Below, one piece after another: positions 21,911-33,599 of a stretch of 64,000 nucleotides of DNA (positions within the stretch are counted from its first letter, which is position 1; each line of letters begins with the position of its first letter). The DNA is from Prionace glauca. Its lineage: Eukaryota; Chordata; Chondrichthyes; Carcharhiniformes; Carcharhinidae. Below the pieces are notes generated by a model. The model ran no database searches, had not been told where the DNA came from, and worked only from the letters and a program-made list of their open reading frames with translations. The stretch covers positions 70,723,280 to 70,787,279 of the forward strand of contig CM075760.1 in the NCBI GenBank assembly GCA_037974335.1. Reading direction: 5' to 3'. The translations under genes and the position numbers were made by a program.

Positions 21911-21949
21911 AGGAGGTTCCAAACAAAGTCCATCCCTGTCAGTCCCGGA

Positions 21950-22340
21950 TAGAAATTCACAACATTCTCTCCTCCTGCTGGCAGGGAGCACCGCGCATGC
22001 GCAGCGCTTCCCTCAGGATGACAGCCGTTAACTCGGGGCCTCCAACTCCGGCATCTGTGCTCACGGTCCCCAATGGGACGAAGGCGGCCCCCAGCAGTTA
22101 TTACTCGGTGTTTCCCGTCTCCACTGGGTGCTGATGAAGCCTCCCCACCCACCCCACCGCCTCCATTACCCTCCAGAATCAGCCGTTTCCCTGGAAACCC
22201 GGAGCCGATAAATAAAACCACCTTCCCGCGAGCGCAGCAGCAACACCCACTGCGCATGCGTTTCAGATCTACAGTGCGCATGCGCGAACTCTGTTCCGGG
22301 GCGAGGTCATATTCTGGTTCCCTGTGAATGCTGGGTAAGA
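21950..22340. promoter_or_regulatory. CpG promoter with NRF1-like palindromes, probably bidirectional
   Basis: Perfect GCGCATGCGC at 21993-22002 and 22276-22285, and a third near-copy TGCGCATGCG at 22251-22260. There are GC boxes and no TATA. Orphan ZNF leader exons lie on both sides: minus at 21795-21910 and plus at 22568. NRF1 binding is inferred from the motif. Confidence 0.7.
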
Positions 22341-22567
22341 TAGCCACCATTGAAGGGTGCTATTGCATCAAAATAATCATGTTTTGTGATTCAATTACGA
22401 TTGAAGCTGAAGCACCAAGGTATAAAAGTTAAATAACTACCGCAGCAGCTGGTGTCAACAGGCACCACAGCTCTGTCCTGAGTTTAGTTAGTTGCGAAAC
22501 AAGCGTCTACACCTGAAGATGAACTTCTATCCTGGACTGACAGTGATGGTTTCTGTAAATTTACAGG

Positions 22568-22690
22568 GTACTGGAAGTGGAGAATTGACAGACGGGAAAC
22601 ACAAATCAAACATCACATTGTGATCTGACTGGGTCATTCAACACAACAGGACCTGAATATCAGCAGAATCTGAATGTGGAATGTTAAAGG
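22568..22690 (+). other. Orphan ZNF leader exon
   Basis: CTTCTATCCTGGACTGACAG and an acceptor (GTAAATTTACAG, ending 22567) precede GGTACTGGAAGTGGAGAATT. This is the same module as at 28653 and 32276 but diverged. No finger exon follows on this strand for more than 6 kb. Confidence 0.6.
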
Positions 22691-22777
22691 TTTGTTGATT
22701 ATGTCAGAGAGCAAATTTCAGGTCTTTCTGTGACTGGAAAAGCCCAGAGATTCACAAATCCTGGTTAAGAAGCACCT

Positions 22778-22875
22778 CCACTCAGGATGGTAGAGGTTTG
22801 GAACTCTGTCCTACAGAAGGCAGTTGATGCTAAATTAGTTGCTACCTTTAAATCTTGAGATAGATAAATTTTTGT
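22778..22875 (+). mobile_element. CR1-type LINE 3' fragment
   Basis: GGTAGAGGTTTGGAACTCTG and AGATAGATAAATTTTTGTCA correspond to VEVWNSL and the ORF2 end. Very short. Confidence 0.65.
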
Positions 22876-22876
22876 C

Positions 22877-23176
22877 AAACCCTCTTCAACCCCTCTCCAA
22901 CTCCCCCTCAGCCCCGTACCCCCCTCACTGCCCAGACCCCCTTCACTGCCCAAACCCTCTCCAATTCCCCTCCAAAATCCCTCTCAGCTCCATACACCCC
23001 ATCACTGCCCAAACCCTCTTCAATCCCCCTCCAAATCCCTCTCAGCCCCGGACCCCCATCACTGCCCAAACCCTCCTCACTGTCCAAACCCTCGTCAATT
23101 CCCCTCCAAAATCCCTCTCAGCCCCATACCCCCCACTGCCCAAACCCTCTTCAATCCCCCTCCAAATCTCTCTCAA
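22877..23176. repeat. C-rich minisatellite
   Basis: Irregular units of about 55-65 bp built from CACTGCCCAAACCCTCTTCA, ATCCCCCTCCAAATCCCTCT and CAGCCCCATACCCCCC. About five units. Open frames here are artefacts. Bases 23177-23463 show nothing else recognisable. Confidence 0.8.
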
Positions 23177-23463
23177 CCGTTCAAAATAAAACCTCACAAT
23201 CAAAAGAGAAATGAGAGAGGGAGAGCACGAAAATCCACACTCCCATCCTGAAGTGGCTGCTGCACAGTTTATTGAACCACTGAATCCAGCCACTTAAACC
23301 CTGTTGGGGAATGCAAAAGGGCTCCTGAGAATTAGTCCTTGAAGTGAGGCCTGGTCACAGAGGCTGCATTATACCTCAGCTAGAAAGAACAAATCTCCCT
23401 CTCCCCAGTTAACAAGAACAATCCTCTCCATCCACACCCACAAATCCCAGCGCCCTGTCTAAA

Positions 23464-23810
23464 AACACAGTAAAAAGTCTGACAACACCAGGTTTTAGTC
23501 CAACCGATTTATTTGATAATATTCTCACAAGCTTTCGAGGGGGCTGCCTCTTCGTCAGGTGAATGGAGAGTTCTGACCTCAGACAGACAAAGCATATAAA
23601 GCACAGACAGTTGCTGATTAGAATGCGAATCCTTACACCTAACCTGCTGTTCAAGTCTTAAAGTGGCTGATAATGTGAGTGGAAGGAGCACTGATCACAG
23701 TTTAAAGAGATGTGCATTGTCTCCAGACAGTACAGTAAGTGAGGTTTTGCAAACCCAGGCAAGTCACGGGGGTTACAGATAGTGCGACATGAACCCAAGA
23801 TCCCTGTTGA
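23464..23810 (-). mobile_element. Penelope-like element 3' region
   Basis: The minus strand starts in the C-terminal end of the element's reading frame (GGGTTCATGTCGCACTATCT, equal to GFMSHYL in other copies). It continues through a non-coding tail to the hammerhead-like core at 23524-23563 (CTGACGA, GAGG/CCTC stem, GAAA, flanking stem TTCAC/GTGAG). It ends GTTGTCAGACTTTTTACTGT. Confidence 0.85.
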
Positions 23811-23819
23811 CTTTTAGAA

Positions 23820-24150
23820 ATTTCCTCCAGTTAAAAATTGAGAAGATCAAAGCAGTTGTCTTCAGTCACCATTCCAAATCCCATTCCTTAACAGCTGAGC
23901 ACATCCATCTTCCTCGGAACTGTCTGAGGCTGACCCACACCCTTCACAATCTCGATGTCAGATTTGACCCCAAGATGAGTTTCTGACCACATTTCCACAC
24001 CATCACTAATATCAGATATTTCAATCTCCATTATGTGGCCTGTGCACCCCACCTGCTGCTGAAACCCTCATCCATGCCTGTGTTACCTTTAAACGGAATG
24101 ATTCAATCCATTCCTGACCAGCCTCCCACACTCACCCCACCCCCACAGTA
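23820..24150 (+). mobile_element. LINE fragment, L2/Rex-like reverse transcriptase thumb
   Basis: The plus strand gives LRLTHTLHNLDVRFDPKMSF, then PHFHTITNIRYFNLHYVA, a decayed form of the LGV-FDP-LSF--HI...FHLRNI region conserved after the polymerase core in L2-type LINEs. It abuts the Penelope-like fragment. Confidence 0.65.
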
Positions 24151-24174
24151 AACATGTTTAGTTTTTATTTGTGT

Positions 24175-24490
24175 AACTTGGGTGTCTCTGGCTGGCCAGC
24201 AATAATTCTCCATTCCTAATTGGCGGGCAGTTGAGGGTCAACCACATTGCTTTGGGCCTGGAGTCACGTGTAGGCCAGACCAGGTAAGGACGGCACATTT
24301 CCTTCCCTAAAGGACATTAGTGAACAAGATGGGTTTTTCCAATAATCAACAATTGTTTCATGGCCATCAGTAGATCCTTAATTCCAGGTTTTTTTTTATT
24401 GAATTCAAATTCCACCACCTGTCGTGGTGGGATTCAAATCCCAGAACATTAACAATAGTCTAGCAGCAGCACCACCAGGCCATCACCAAT
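24175..24490 (-). repeat. tRNA-derived SINE, second type
   Basis: Minus-strand copy with GGGATTTGAATCCCACCACG (head) and CTTTAGGGAAGGAAATGTGC, ending in GGCCAGCCAGAGACACCC-like sequence. Confidence 0.85.
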
Positions 24491-24639
24491 GCAAGTTATT
24501 AATATAATATAGTAATATAAATATAAGTTATTACTGATCCCAGCAGTAAGTTTGTGCACAGTAAGATTCCACAAACAGCAGTCAGTCCAACTGATTAATC
24601 CACAGTGACGTTAGTTAAAACACGAACGTTGGTCCCATT

Positions 24640-24930
24640 GCACGGTTGCTTTGTGGTTAGCACTTCTACCTCGCAGTACCGGCTTCAATTCCAGGCTCGG
24701 GTCACTATCTGCATGGAGTTTGCACATTCTCCTTGTGTCTGCAGGGTTTCCTCCAAGTGCTGTGGTTCCCTCCCACAGCACAAAGATGTGTGGCCATGCT
24801 GAATTGCCTGTTAGTGTCAGAGGATTAGAAAGGAGGGGTTATGGGGATAGGGCCTGGGTGCGATTGTGGTCAATGCAGACTTGGTGCCGAATGGCCTCCT
24901 CCTGCAATGTAGGGATTCTGTGATTCTATG
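24640..24930 (+). repeat. tRNA-derived SINE
   Basis: Head GCTTTGTGGTTAGCACTTCT, body TGCATGGAGTTTGCACATTC, 3' end GCCGAATGGCCTCCTCCTGC...TTCTGTGATTCTATG. Confidence 0.88.
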
Positions 24931-25304
24931 CAGCAGAGGAATTCTCCTGTGGACAGTATGTGAAGTTGCTAAGTTCTCCTGAACTGAGAGTGGAGCTGAT
25001 TGAACTACCAAGCCTGCAATGTACCTTAAAGGACCTGATCTTTCCTCTTAATTCTTCCTGATCAGTCAAATAATTAACTCTGAAATCAATCCCAATTTAA
25101 TCTTTGAAGCAAAATCTACCACCTTAAATCAGCTGTGAAAGAGAAAGAAATTTCTTGTTCAGAACCTTTCACACCCTTAGAACTTCCCAAAATGATTTAC
25201 TCAATGATAGATTTTGGAAGGAAGAATGTGGAGAGGCAGAATAAACAAAATGGGACAGTTTTAAAAAGGGTGCAGGAACACAGTGACTGGGAGTGGATGT
25301 ACAC
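24931..25304. other. No feature recognised
   Basis: Contains a short match to ACAGCAGAGGAATTCT-like sequence and an open frame without known similarity. Nothing supportable. Confidence 0.4.
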
Positions 25305-25950
25305 AAATCCTTACTGTACTGTCTGGAGACAATACACATCTCTTTAAACTGTGATCAGTGCTCCTTCCACTCACATTATCAGCCACTTTAAGACTTGAAC
25401 AGCAGGTTAGGTGTAAGGATTCGCATTCTAATCAGCAACTGTCTGTGCTTTATATGCTCTGTCTGTCTGAGGTCAGAACTCTCCATTCACCTGACGAAGA
25501 GGCAGCCCCCTCGAAAGCTTGTGAGAGGGGCTAGGGGCGGCACGGTAGCACAGTGGTTAGCACTGCTGCTTCACAGCTCCAGGGTCCTGGGTTCGATTCC
25601 CGGCTCGGGTCACTGCCTGTGTGGAGTTTGCACATTCTCCTCGTGTCTGCGTGGGTTTTCTCCGGGTGCTCCGGTTTCCTCCCACAGTCCAAAGATGTGC
25701 GGGTTAGGTTCATTGGCTGTGCTAAAATTGCCCCTTAGTGTCCTGGGATGTGTAGGTTAGAGGGATTAGCAGGTAAATGTGTAGGGATATGGGGATAGGG
25801 TCTGGGTGGGATTGTGTTCGGTGCAGACTCGATGGGCCGAAGGGCCTGTTTCTGCACTGTAGGGTTCTATGAAAGAATATTATCAAATAAATCGGTTGGA
25901 CTAAAACCTGGTGTTGTCAGACTTTTTACTGTGTTTACGCCAGTCCAACG
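25305..25950 (+). mobile_element. Penelope-like element 3' region split by a SINE
   Basis: Plus-strand copy of the element at 23464-23810: TGTCTGGAGACAATACACAT through the hammerhead-like core (25486-25525). It is split there by the SINE at 25535-25870 and resumes with AATATTATCAAATAAATCGG to GTTGTCAGACTTTTTACTGT. Confidence 0.87.
25535..25870 (+). repeat. Full-length young tRNA-derived SINE
   Basis: The best consensus copy in the window. Head GGCACGGTAGCACAGTGGTT with B box GGTTCGATTCC, body GTGTGGAGTTTGCACATTCT, and tail GGGCCGAAGGGCCTGTTTCT shared with CR1 3' ends. It lies immediately after the hammerhead-like core of the host element. Confidence 0.92.
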
Positions 25951-26039
25951 CCGGCATACCCACATCATGACTACTAAAAACACAAGCAGGACTCTGCGAT
26001 TGAGACTAAGCCTTTCCCCCAGGCTCAGGAATTTGAATT

Positions 26040-27130
26040 TCATAAGAACATAAGAACATAAGAAATAGGAGCAGGAGTAGGCCATCTGGCCCTTCGAGCC
26101 TGCCCCGCCATTCAATAAGATCATGGCTGATCTGTCGTGACTCAGCTCCACCTTCCCGCCCTCTCCCCATAACCCTTAATCCCTTCTCTTATCAAAAACC
26201 CATCAACCCGTTTCTTAAAAATATTTAGCGAGGCAGCCTCCACCACTTCAACGGGCAGAGAATTCCAGAGATTCACCACCCTTTGAGTGAAGAAGTTCCT
26301 CCTCAACTCTGTTCTAAACCGCCCCCCCTTTATCTTGAGGCTGTGCCCCCTAGTCCTACTGTCTTTTTTGAGCGGGAACAGTCTCTCCACCTCTATCCTA
26401 TCCATCCCATTCATCATCTTATACGTCTCAATGAGATCTCCCCTCATTCTTCTAAACTCTAACGAGTACAAGCCTAGTTTATTCAGCCTCTCCTCATAGC
26501 TCAATCCCCTCAACTCCGGTATCAGCCGAGTAAACCTCCTCTGCACTCCCTCCAGGGCCAAAACATCCTTGCGCAGGTGCGGCGCCCAAAACTGCACACA
26601 GTACTCCAGCTGCGGCCTCACCAATGCCCTATACAGCTGCAGCAAGACCTCCCTACTTTTATATTCAATCCCCTTCGCTATGAAGGCCAGCATCCCATTC
26701 GCCTTCCTGACCACCTGCTGCACCTGCAAGCTGGGTTTTTGCGACTCATGCACAAGGACCCCGAGGTCCCTCTGCACCGTCGCCTGCTGCAGTTTTTCGC
26801 CCCGTAAGTAATAGTCCTTCCTACCATTCCTCCTACCAAAGTGGACCACCTCACACTTGCCAACATTAAATTCCATTTGCCATTTCCTGGCCCATTCGCC
26901 CAGCCTATCTAGATCCTTCTGCAGACTCTCCACACCCTCCGCACAATTTGCCTTTCCCCCAATCTTGGTGTCATCAGCAAATTTCGACACCCTGCACTCG
27001 GTTCCCTCCTCCAGATCATCTATATAAATGGTAAATAGCTGAGGCCCCAGCACCGACCCCTGGGGCACCCCACTAGTCACCAACCGCCAATCCGAATAGC
27101 ATCCATTGACCCCCACTCTCTGCCTCCTAA
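26040..27130 (-). mobile_element. CR1-type LINE (family A), 5'-truncated
   Basis: An intact frame (27116-26142) from VNGCYSDWRLVTSGVPQGSV through KFADDTK to the ORF2 end. Nearly the same as 9656-10735. The 3' end has three ATAAGAAC repeats. High identity to the 9.7 kb copy implies recent activity of this family. Confidence 0.92.
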
Positions 27131-28590
27131 TTTCAGCTCCCTCTCCCTCCTGAGTGCTTTACAGTGAGAGGGAGAGAGAGAGAGAGACTGAGATTGTTAC
27201 AATCCGGATCCCACAAGGAATCTCACACTGCAGGAGGACACCCCCACCCTCAGAGCCTCTGTCTCTGTCCCCAACCCCCGTTCACTGAACCCCCGACACG
27301 CCCCACCCCTTCTCCATTCACCCTGTTTCTCTCTGCTACCCCACCCTCCTTCTTCCCCTCCATCTTTTTTACATTTAAATTGTGGGGCATAGTCACAGTC
27401 CGAGAAATGTCGGGGGGGAGGGAGAAACACCGAGCATGAGTGCATAGCAAGATCCCACATATACACAGCCTGAACAGGGCCAGATACAAAGTAATATTGT
27501 CAGGATTGGGGTCAAGTGAATGGGAAATAAGGGAATCAGACATCTTCCTCTCTCTCCCTCTCCACACGAGACCCCACCCCCAGATTCTGTATCTCTTCTC
27601 ACTCCCTCACCGCAACCCACACAAGCCTCACCTTTTGCTGTCTTTTCCTATTTTCCCCTCACTCTGCCCCGCCTTTTTCCCATGTCTCTTTCTCTCTCCA
27701 TCTCTCTCCCCGCCTGTCTGTGTCTCTCTCCCCCTCTCTCCCCCACCCCCATCGAATATTGTAATGAAGTTGCATATATTAGGTAAAAAATGTGGTGTTT
27801 GCCCAATATAAATATTGAAAAGAAATGCTGAGAAAACTAAAATAAATCATCCAGCACTGAGTCTTTCAAAAGCCTGTGTCTTTGGGATTTTAAACTGCAG
27901 AAAGCAGGCTGCAGAAGACAACTTTACAACATTTGTGTCCAAAGCAGCAGCCAGAATCCCAGCAGTAAAACAGGCTTTCAATTGGACCAATGGTTTTAAA
28001 ACTAACTCTCAAACACACACAACCCATAGATAGTTTCATTTTACAGACATTTAATTTACGCTTTGCCACCCACCAAAGGGTTAACCTGTTTGTGACTAAT
28101 TACAAAGCTGGGCTATTTTAACCCCAGGGTTTCCGGCTCCAGGCCCCCCCCAGCCCACAATCTAACCAGAACTGGTTCATCCGAGAGTCGGGGGAAAGGA
28201 TAGAGTCTGGAAACACCCACCCCCCCAACCCCATCCCACCCCACCTCCCCCTCCTCCAGTCCCTGGAAAGAGCTGAACTCCCCTCTTTAACCTGGTAATA
28301 AGCTGTGTCCATCCCCTTAGGGAGAGACTTTCTAAAATCACCCTCCCAACATTGATTTATTTTTATCAATCAGTTACACCATTGTGGGCTTCGTGAGACT
28401 TTTCTCCAGAGACTGGGAGCTGGGCACTGACTCCACACGAGAGACCACTCCCACCCTCTCCCCTCACCCTCTCCCAGATCCTGTGTCTCTTCCCACCCCC
28501 TCACTGTCACACCCCACAAACTTCACTTCTTGTTGTCTTTTGCTCATTCTCAGTGGGGAAGAGAGGAAAAAATGTCCTTAGAAACTAGAA
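27131..28590. repeat. Low-copy segment duplicated at 57.1-57.9 and 61.5 kb
   Basis: Includes AGCAAGATCCCACA at 27447, a poly-pyrimidine stretch and a block at 27775-28210 (TGTGTCTTTGGGATTTTAAA, TTTGTGACTAATTACAAAGC, CTAACCAGAACTGGTTCATC). Parts recur at 57175-57540 and 61480-61630. No coding signal. Confidence 0.75.
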
Positions 28591-28652
28591 TTGTCTGTTC
28601 TGGATTTCTATCCTGTACTGACACTGATGACTTGTGTCAACTTGTTTTACAG

Positions 28653-28980
28653 GATATTGAAAGAGGAACCAGAGACTGAAATCTCAAACATCAAGTCTAG
28701 ATCTGGCAGAGTCATATTCCTTGGGACCTGAATATCATCAGCCATTGAATCCAGAAGGAGATTTGAAAAGATTTCAAACATCAGTGTGACTGGAAAAGCA
28801 TCAACACACTGCCAAATTCAAGTGAGAGTTTTCCAGAGCACTGACTGAAGAGTTTTAACCAGTTAGACAGCCTAAATAAATATCACACCATTCACAGCGG
28901 GGAGAGACTATACGTGTTGTGTGTGTGGACAAGGCTTCAACTGATTGTCCACCCAAGACAGAGGCAGGGACGCCTGCACC
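28653..28980 (+). other. 5' leader of the ZNF copy at 29 kb
   Basis: Follows the acceptor CTTGTTTTACAG (ending 28652). Contains CATCAGTGTGACTGGAAAAG and other blocks shared with 32276-32605 and 20374-20047. Confidence 0.8.
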
Positions 28981-29991
<1,011 letters not shown>

Positions 29992-30118
29992 TATTCAGGG
30001 TTGGATTCTGCTGTTACTGTTTCAGCTCTCAATTACATCCAGGACTGTATTTTGTTCATTTTCACAGTTGGTCAATGGGGAGGATCAGAGTATTTCTGCT
30101 GGGCTGGCCGGTCTCACA

Positions 30119-30670
30119 ACCATGATATGGTACATTGGGGAGACCATGCAGACGCTACGTCAACGGATGAATGAACACCGCTTGACAATCACCAGGCAAA
30201 ACTGTTCTCTTCCTGTTGGGGAACACTTCAGCAGTCATGGACATTTGGCTTCTGGTCTTCGGGTTAGTGTTCTCCAAGTCATCCTTCACGATGCACAATA
30301 GCGCAGAGTCGCTGAGCAGAGACTGATAGCCAAGTTCCGCACACATGAGGATGGCCTCAACTGGGATCTTGGGTTCATGTCACACTATCTGTAACCCCCA
30401 TGACTTTCCTGGACTTGCAAAATCTCACAAACAGTCTGTCTGGAGACAATACACATCTTTTTAACTTGTGCTCATGCTCTCTCCACTTACATTGTACCTT
30501 TAAGCTGTAAAGTCTGGTGTTTCAATCACTATTCTGTGATTGAGTTTGTGTCTTTGTATGCTCTATTTGTGAAAAGATCTCCCAATCACCTGACGAAGGA
30601 GCAGCAAGCGAAAGCTAATGGTGTTTGCTACTAAATAAACCTGTTGGACTTTAACCTGGTGTGGTAAGAC
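30119..30670 (+). mobile_element. Penelope-like element with GIY-YIG remnant and hammerhead-like core
   Basis: The frame gives MIWYIGETMQTLRQRMNEH, the second half of a GIY-YIG endonuclease, followed by LPVGEHF and then GLNWDLGFMSHYL before the stop. C-terminal GIY-YIG is the mark of Penelope-like elements. The non-coding tail holds a hammerhead-like core (30584-30625: CTGACGA at 30590, GAAA at 30610) and the terminus CCTGTTGGACTTTAACCTGG. 5'-truncated. Confidence 0.85.
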
Positions 30671-30679
30671 TTCTTACTA

Positions 30680-31372
30680 TTGGAATATTTGATGTCTTAG
30701 CTAAAAAAGATATGTATTCCATATCCGTTCTTAACCATTTTATGAGTCTGGTCCTGCTGTCTTCAGGGTCTGATGGACATGCACCCCAAGATCCCTCTGG
30801 CCCTCTGTACTTCCTGGTGTCCTATTGTTCATTGTGTATTCCCTGCCTTGTAGTTTTTTCAAAATGCATCACCTCAGACATTTTGGGGTTAAATGACATT
30901 TGCCACTGTTCTGTCCATCTAACCAGCCAGTCATACTGTCCTGTAACCCAAGGCTTTCATAGAACATAGAACCCTACAGTGCAGAAACAGGCCCTTCGGC
31001 CCATCGAGCCTGCACCGAACACAATCCCACCCAGACCCTATCCCCATATCCCTACACATTTTACCTGCTAATCCCTCTAACCTATACATCTCAGGATACT
31101 AAGGGGCAATTTTAGCATAGCCAATGAACCTAACCCGCACATCTTTGGACTGTGGGAGGAAACCCACGCAGACACGAGGAGAATGTGCAAACTCCACACA
31201 GGCAGTGACCCGAGCCGAGAATCGAACCCAGGACCCTGGAGCTGTGAAGCAGCCGTGCTAACCACTGTGCTACCGTGCCGCCCACTATTCGTCTTCACTA
31301 TTGACCACAACACCAATTTTTCTATCATCAGCAAACTTACTGATCGAACCCCCACATTCATGTCCACAGGAA
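30680..31372 (-). mobile_element. CR1-like LINE fragment split by a SINE
   Basis: Minus-strand ORF2 segment from the region just after the polymerase core (the equivalent of ATSQQI-type DLGV... to MVNNE), heavily broken. The two parts, 30680-30957 and 31286-31372, join across the SINE insertion. Confidence 0.6.
30958..31285 (-). repeat. Full-length tRNA-derived SINE
   Basis: Minus-strand copy closely matching 25535-25870, with the tail GCCGAAGGGCCTGTTTCTGC and head GCGGCACGGTAGCACAGTGG. Confidence 0.9.
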
Positions 31373-31377
31373 GCTCC

Positions 31378-31740
31378 GCGCGGACATTGATACAAGACTC
31401 TGATTGGCTGGAGGACCAGCGCCATGCGGTCCTCCAAGCGTTGCCATTGGTCAATCTCCCGCATGAGGGCAATGAGGAGACGGAACCCGAACCCACGTGG
31501 GGGTGGGCGGGGCTTTGACCGCCAGCCGCACTGAGCTGTTGTCCAATCCGCTGTGTATTGCTTCGATGACCTTTGCTCCATAGGTGTTACTCTGCGGGGA
31601 GAGGGGGGGAGGGGGCGGGGCTCCTGGGTTCGTGTGCCCGGGCGTGCTCATTGAAATCCTAGGACGTCACCGCGGAGTGATTCCTATTGGCTGATTCAGG
31701 CAGTGCTCCATTGTGACGTCACAATGCGGAAGTTGGCCAC
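31378..31740 (+). promoter_or_regulatory. CpG promoter of the 10-finger ZNF copy
   Basis: CCAAT boxes (GATTGGCTGGAGGACCAG, GCCATTGGTCAATC), GGGTGGGCGGGGC, a CRE TGACGTCA at 31714-31721 and an ETS-like GCGGAAGT at 31727. Related to 16560-16950. It lies about 0.5 kb upstream of the leader exon at 32276, on the same strand as the finger exon. Confidence 0.72.
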
Positions 31741-31954
31741 TGAACTTTAGAAGAAACTTCCTCCTCTGGGCAACATATGGGAGGAAATCAATGTTTCCCC
31801 CTTTCCATTTCTTTCCTCATTCTGGGGGAAATTGGGGACTTGCAGCAACTGAAGGGTAAGGTAGTGAATCCAATCTGTATATTCCACACATTTTTAGTCC
31901 AGTCATATGGGCATAGCTCTGTCTGGCAGCCTGCTTGGAGATTTTCAGCTAGTG

Positions 31955-32050
31955 ACGTTTGCTACCAAATAAACCTTTGGACTTTAACCTGGTGTTGTAA
32001 GACTTGTTAGTGTGTTAACTCCAGTCCAACGCCGACATCTCCACATCCAG
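31955..32050 (+). mobile_element. Penelope-like element 3' terminal fragment
   Basis: GTGACGTTTGCTACCAAATA, GGACTTTAACCTGGTGTTGT and CCAGTCCAACGCCGACATCT. It lies in the ZNF intron between 31745-31954 and 32051-32275, which are otherwise continuous with 20440-20900. Confidence 0.75.
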
Positions 32051-32275
32051 GACAGGAATCAGTGACAGTCAATCAGCCTCAATCATCAACTTCAGGAGAA
32101 TTGGGAGGATGAATATTAGATACAGCAGAGTGAGAATAGAGGGAGAGTGTGTGGGATGGAGATTTGCAGCTTTTGGGGAATGAGAAAGAAAGAATGTTCC
32201 ATAGAAACTAGAATTGTCTGTTCTGAATTTCGATCCTGTACTGACACTGATGACTTGCGTCAACTTGTTTTACAG

Positions 32276-32605
32276 GATATTGAAAGAGGAATCACAGGCT
32301 GAAATCTCAAATGTCAGGTCTAGATCTGGCAGAGTCATGTTCCTTGGAAGCTGAACATCATCAACCATTGAATCTGGAAGGAGATTTGAAAAGATTTCAA
32401 ACATCAGTGCGACTGGAAAAGCATCAACACACTTCCACATGCAAGTGAGAGTGTTCCAGTGCACTGACTGAAGAGCTTTAACCAGTTACACAGCCTGAAT
32501 AAATATCACACCATTCAAATCAAGGAGAGACTGTACGTGTATTGTGTGTGTGGACGAGTCTTCAACTGATTGTCCATCCAAGGCAGAGGCAAGGACGCCT
32601 GCACC
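32276..32605 (+). other. 5' leader of the 10-finger ZNF exon
   Basis: Follows the acceptor CTTGTTTTACAG (ending 32275). Highly similar to 28653-28980. Stops are present in all frames before the ATG at 32606, so this part is untranslated. Confidence 0.8.
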
Positions 32606-33508
32606 ATGGAGAAACCATGGAAATGTGCAGACTGTGGAAAGCGATACAGATTCCCATCTCTGCTGGATGCTCATCGGCGCAGCCACACTGGGGAAAGGCC
32701 GTTCATCTGCTCTCAGTGTGGGGAGGGATTCATTCGACTCCCCCACCTGCAGTCACACCAGCGAGTTCACACTGGAGAAAGACCATTCACCTGCTCTCAG
32801 TGTGGAAAAGGATTCACTGTGTTATCCACTTTGCAGAGACACCAGCGAATTCACACTGGGGAGAGGCCGTTCACCTGCTCTCAGTGTGGGAAGGGATTCA
32901 ACCAGTTGTCCAATCTGCGGACACACCAGCGAGTTCACACTGGGGAGAGGCCATTCACCTGCTCTCAGTGTGAGAAGAGATTCACTCGGTTATGCGACCT
33001 GCAGGCACATCAGCGCATTCACACTGGGGAGAGGCCATTCATCTGCTCTCAGTGTGGGAAGAGATTCACTGTGTCATCCACCTTGCAGAGGCACAAACAA
33101 ATTCACACTGGGGAGAGGCCATTCACCTGCTCTCAGTGTGGGAAGGGATTCATTCAATTGTCCAGCCTGGAGACACACCAGCGAGTTCACACTGGGGAGA
33201 GGCTGTTCATCTGCTCTCAGTGTGGAAAGGGATTCACTCAATTCTCCAGCCTGGAGACACACCAGCGAGTTCATACTGGGGAGAGACCGTTCACCTGCTC
33301 TCAGTGTGGGAAGGGATTCACTCGACAATTCCACCTGCGGACACACCAGCGAGTTCACACTGGGGAGAAGCCGTTTACCTGCTCTCAGTGTGGGAAGGGT
33401 TTCAGTCAGTTATCCAACCTGCAGAGACACCAGCGAGTTCACATGGGGAGAAGCTGTTTACCTGCTGTCAGTGTGGGAAGGAATTCACTCAGTTATCCCA
33501 CCTACTGA
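32606..33508 (+). CDS. C2H2 zinc-finger protein, 10 fingers, shifted C-terminus
   Basis: ATG 32606 opens [20 protein letters not shown] and runs 300 residues. Ten contiguous fingers, all with intact C2H2 ligands and HTGERPF linkers. Helix positions differ between fingers (for example [25 protein letters not shown]), so the array could read a long DNA site. After finger ten a single base is missing in the linker (CACATGGGG for CACACTGGGG, about 33441). The last 20 or so residues are therefore out of frame; finger text continues in another frame to 33519. The protein would keep ten fingers but lose one or two. Leader, promoter (31378-31740) and intron are all present, so it may be expressed. 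Part of the inverted duplicate pair with 18632-20374. Confidence 0.75.
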   Translation: MEKPWKCADCGKRYRFPSLLDAHRRSHTGERPFICSQCGEGFIRLPHLQSHQRVHTGERPFTCSQCGKGFTVLSTLQRHQRIHTGERPFTCSQCGKGFNQLSNLRTHQRVHTGERPFTCSQCEKRFTRLCDLQAHQRIHTGERPFICSQCGKRFTVSSTLQRHKQIHTGERPFTCSQCGKGFIQLSSLETHQRVHTGERLFICSQCGKGFTQFSSLETHQRVHTGERPFTCSQCGKGFTRQFHLRTHQRVHTGEKPFTCSQCGKGFSQLSNLQRHQRVHMGRSCLPAVSVGRNSLSYPTY

Positions 33509-33599
33509 GACATCAGTGAGGTTACACTGGGGGGGTTACACCTGCTCAGTGTATAAAAAGGGTTCAGAATTTTATCACAGCTGCTGAGGCACCAACAAG

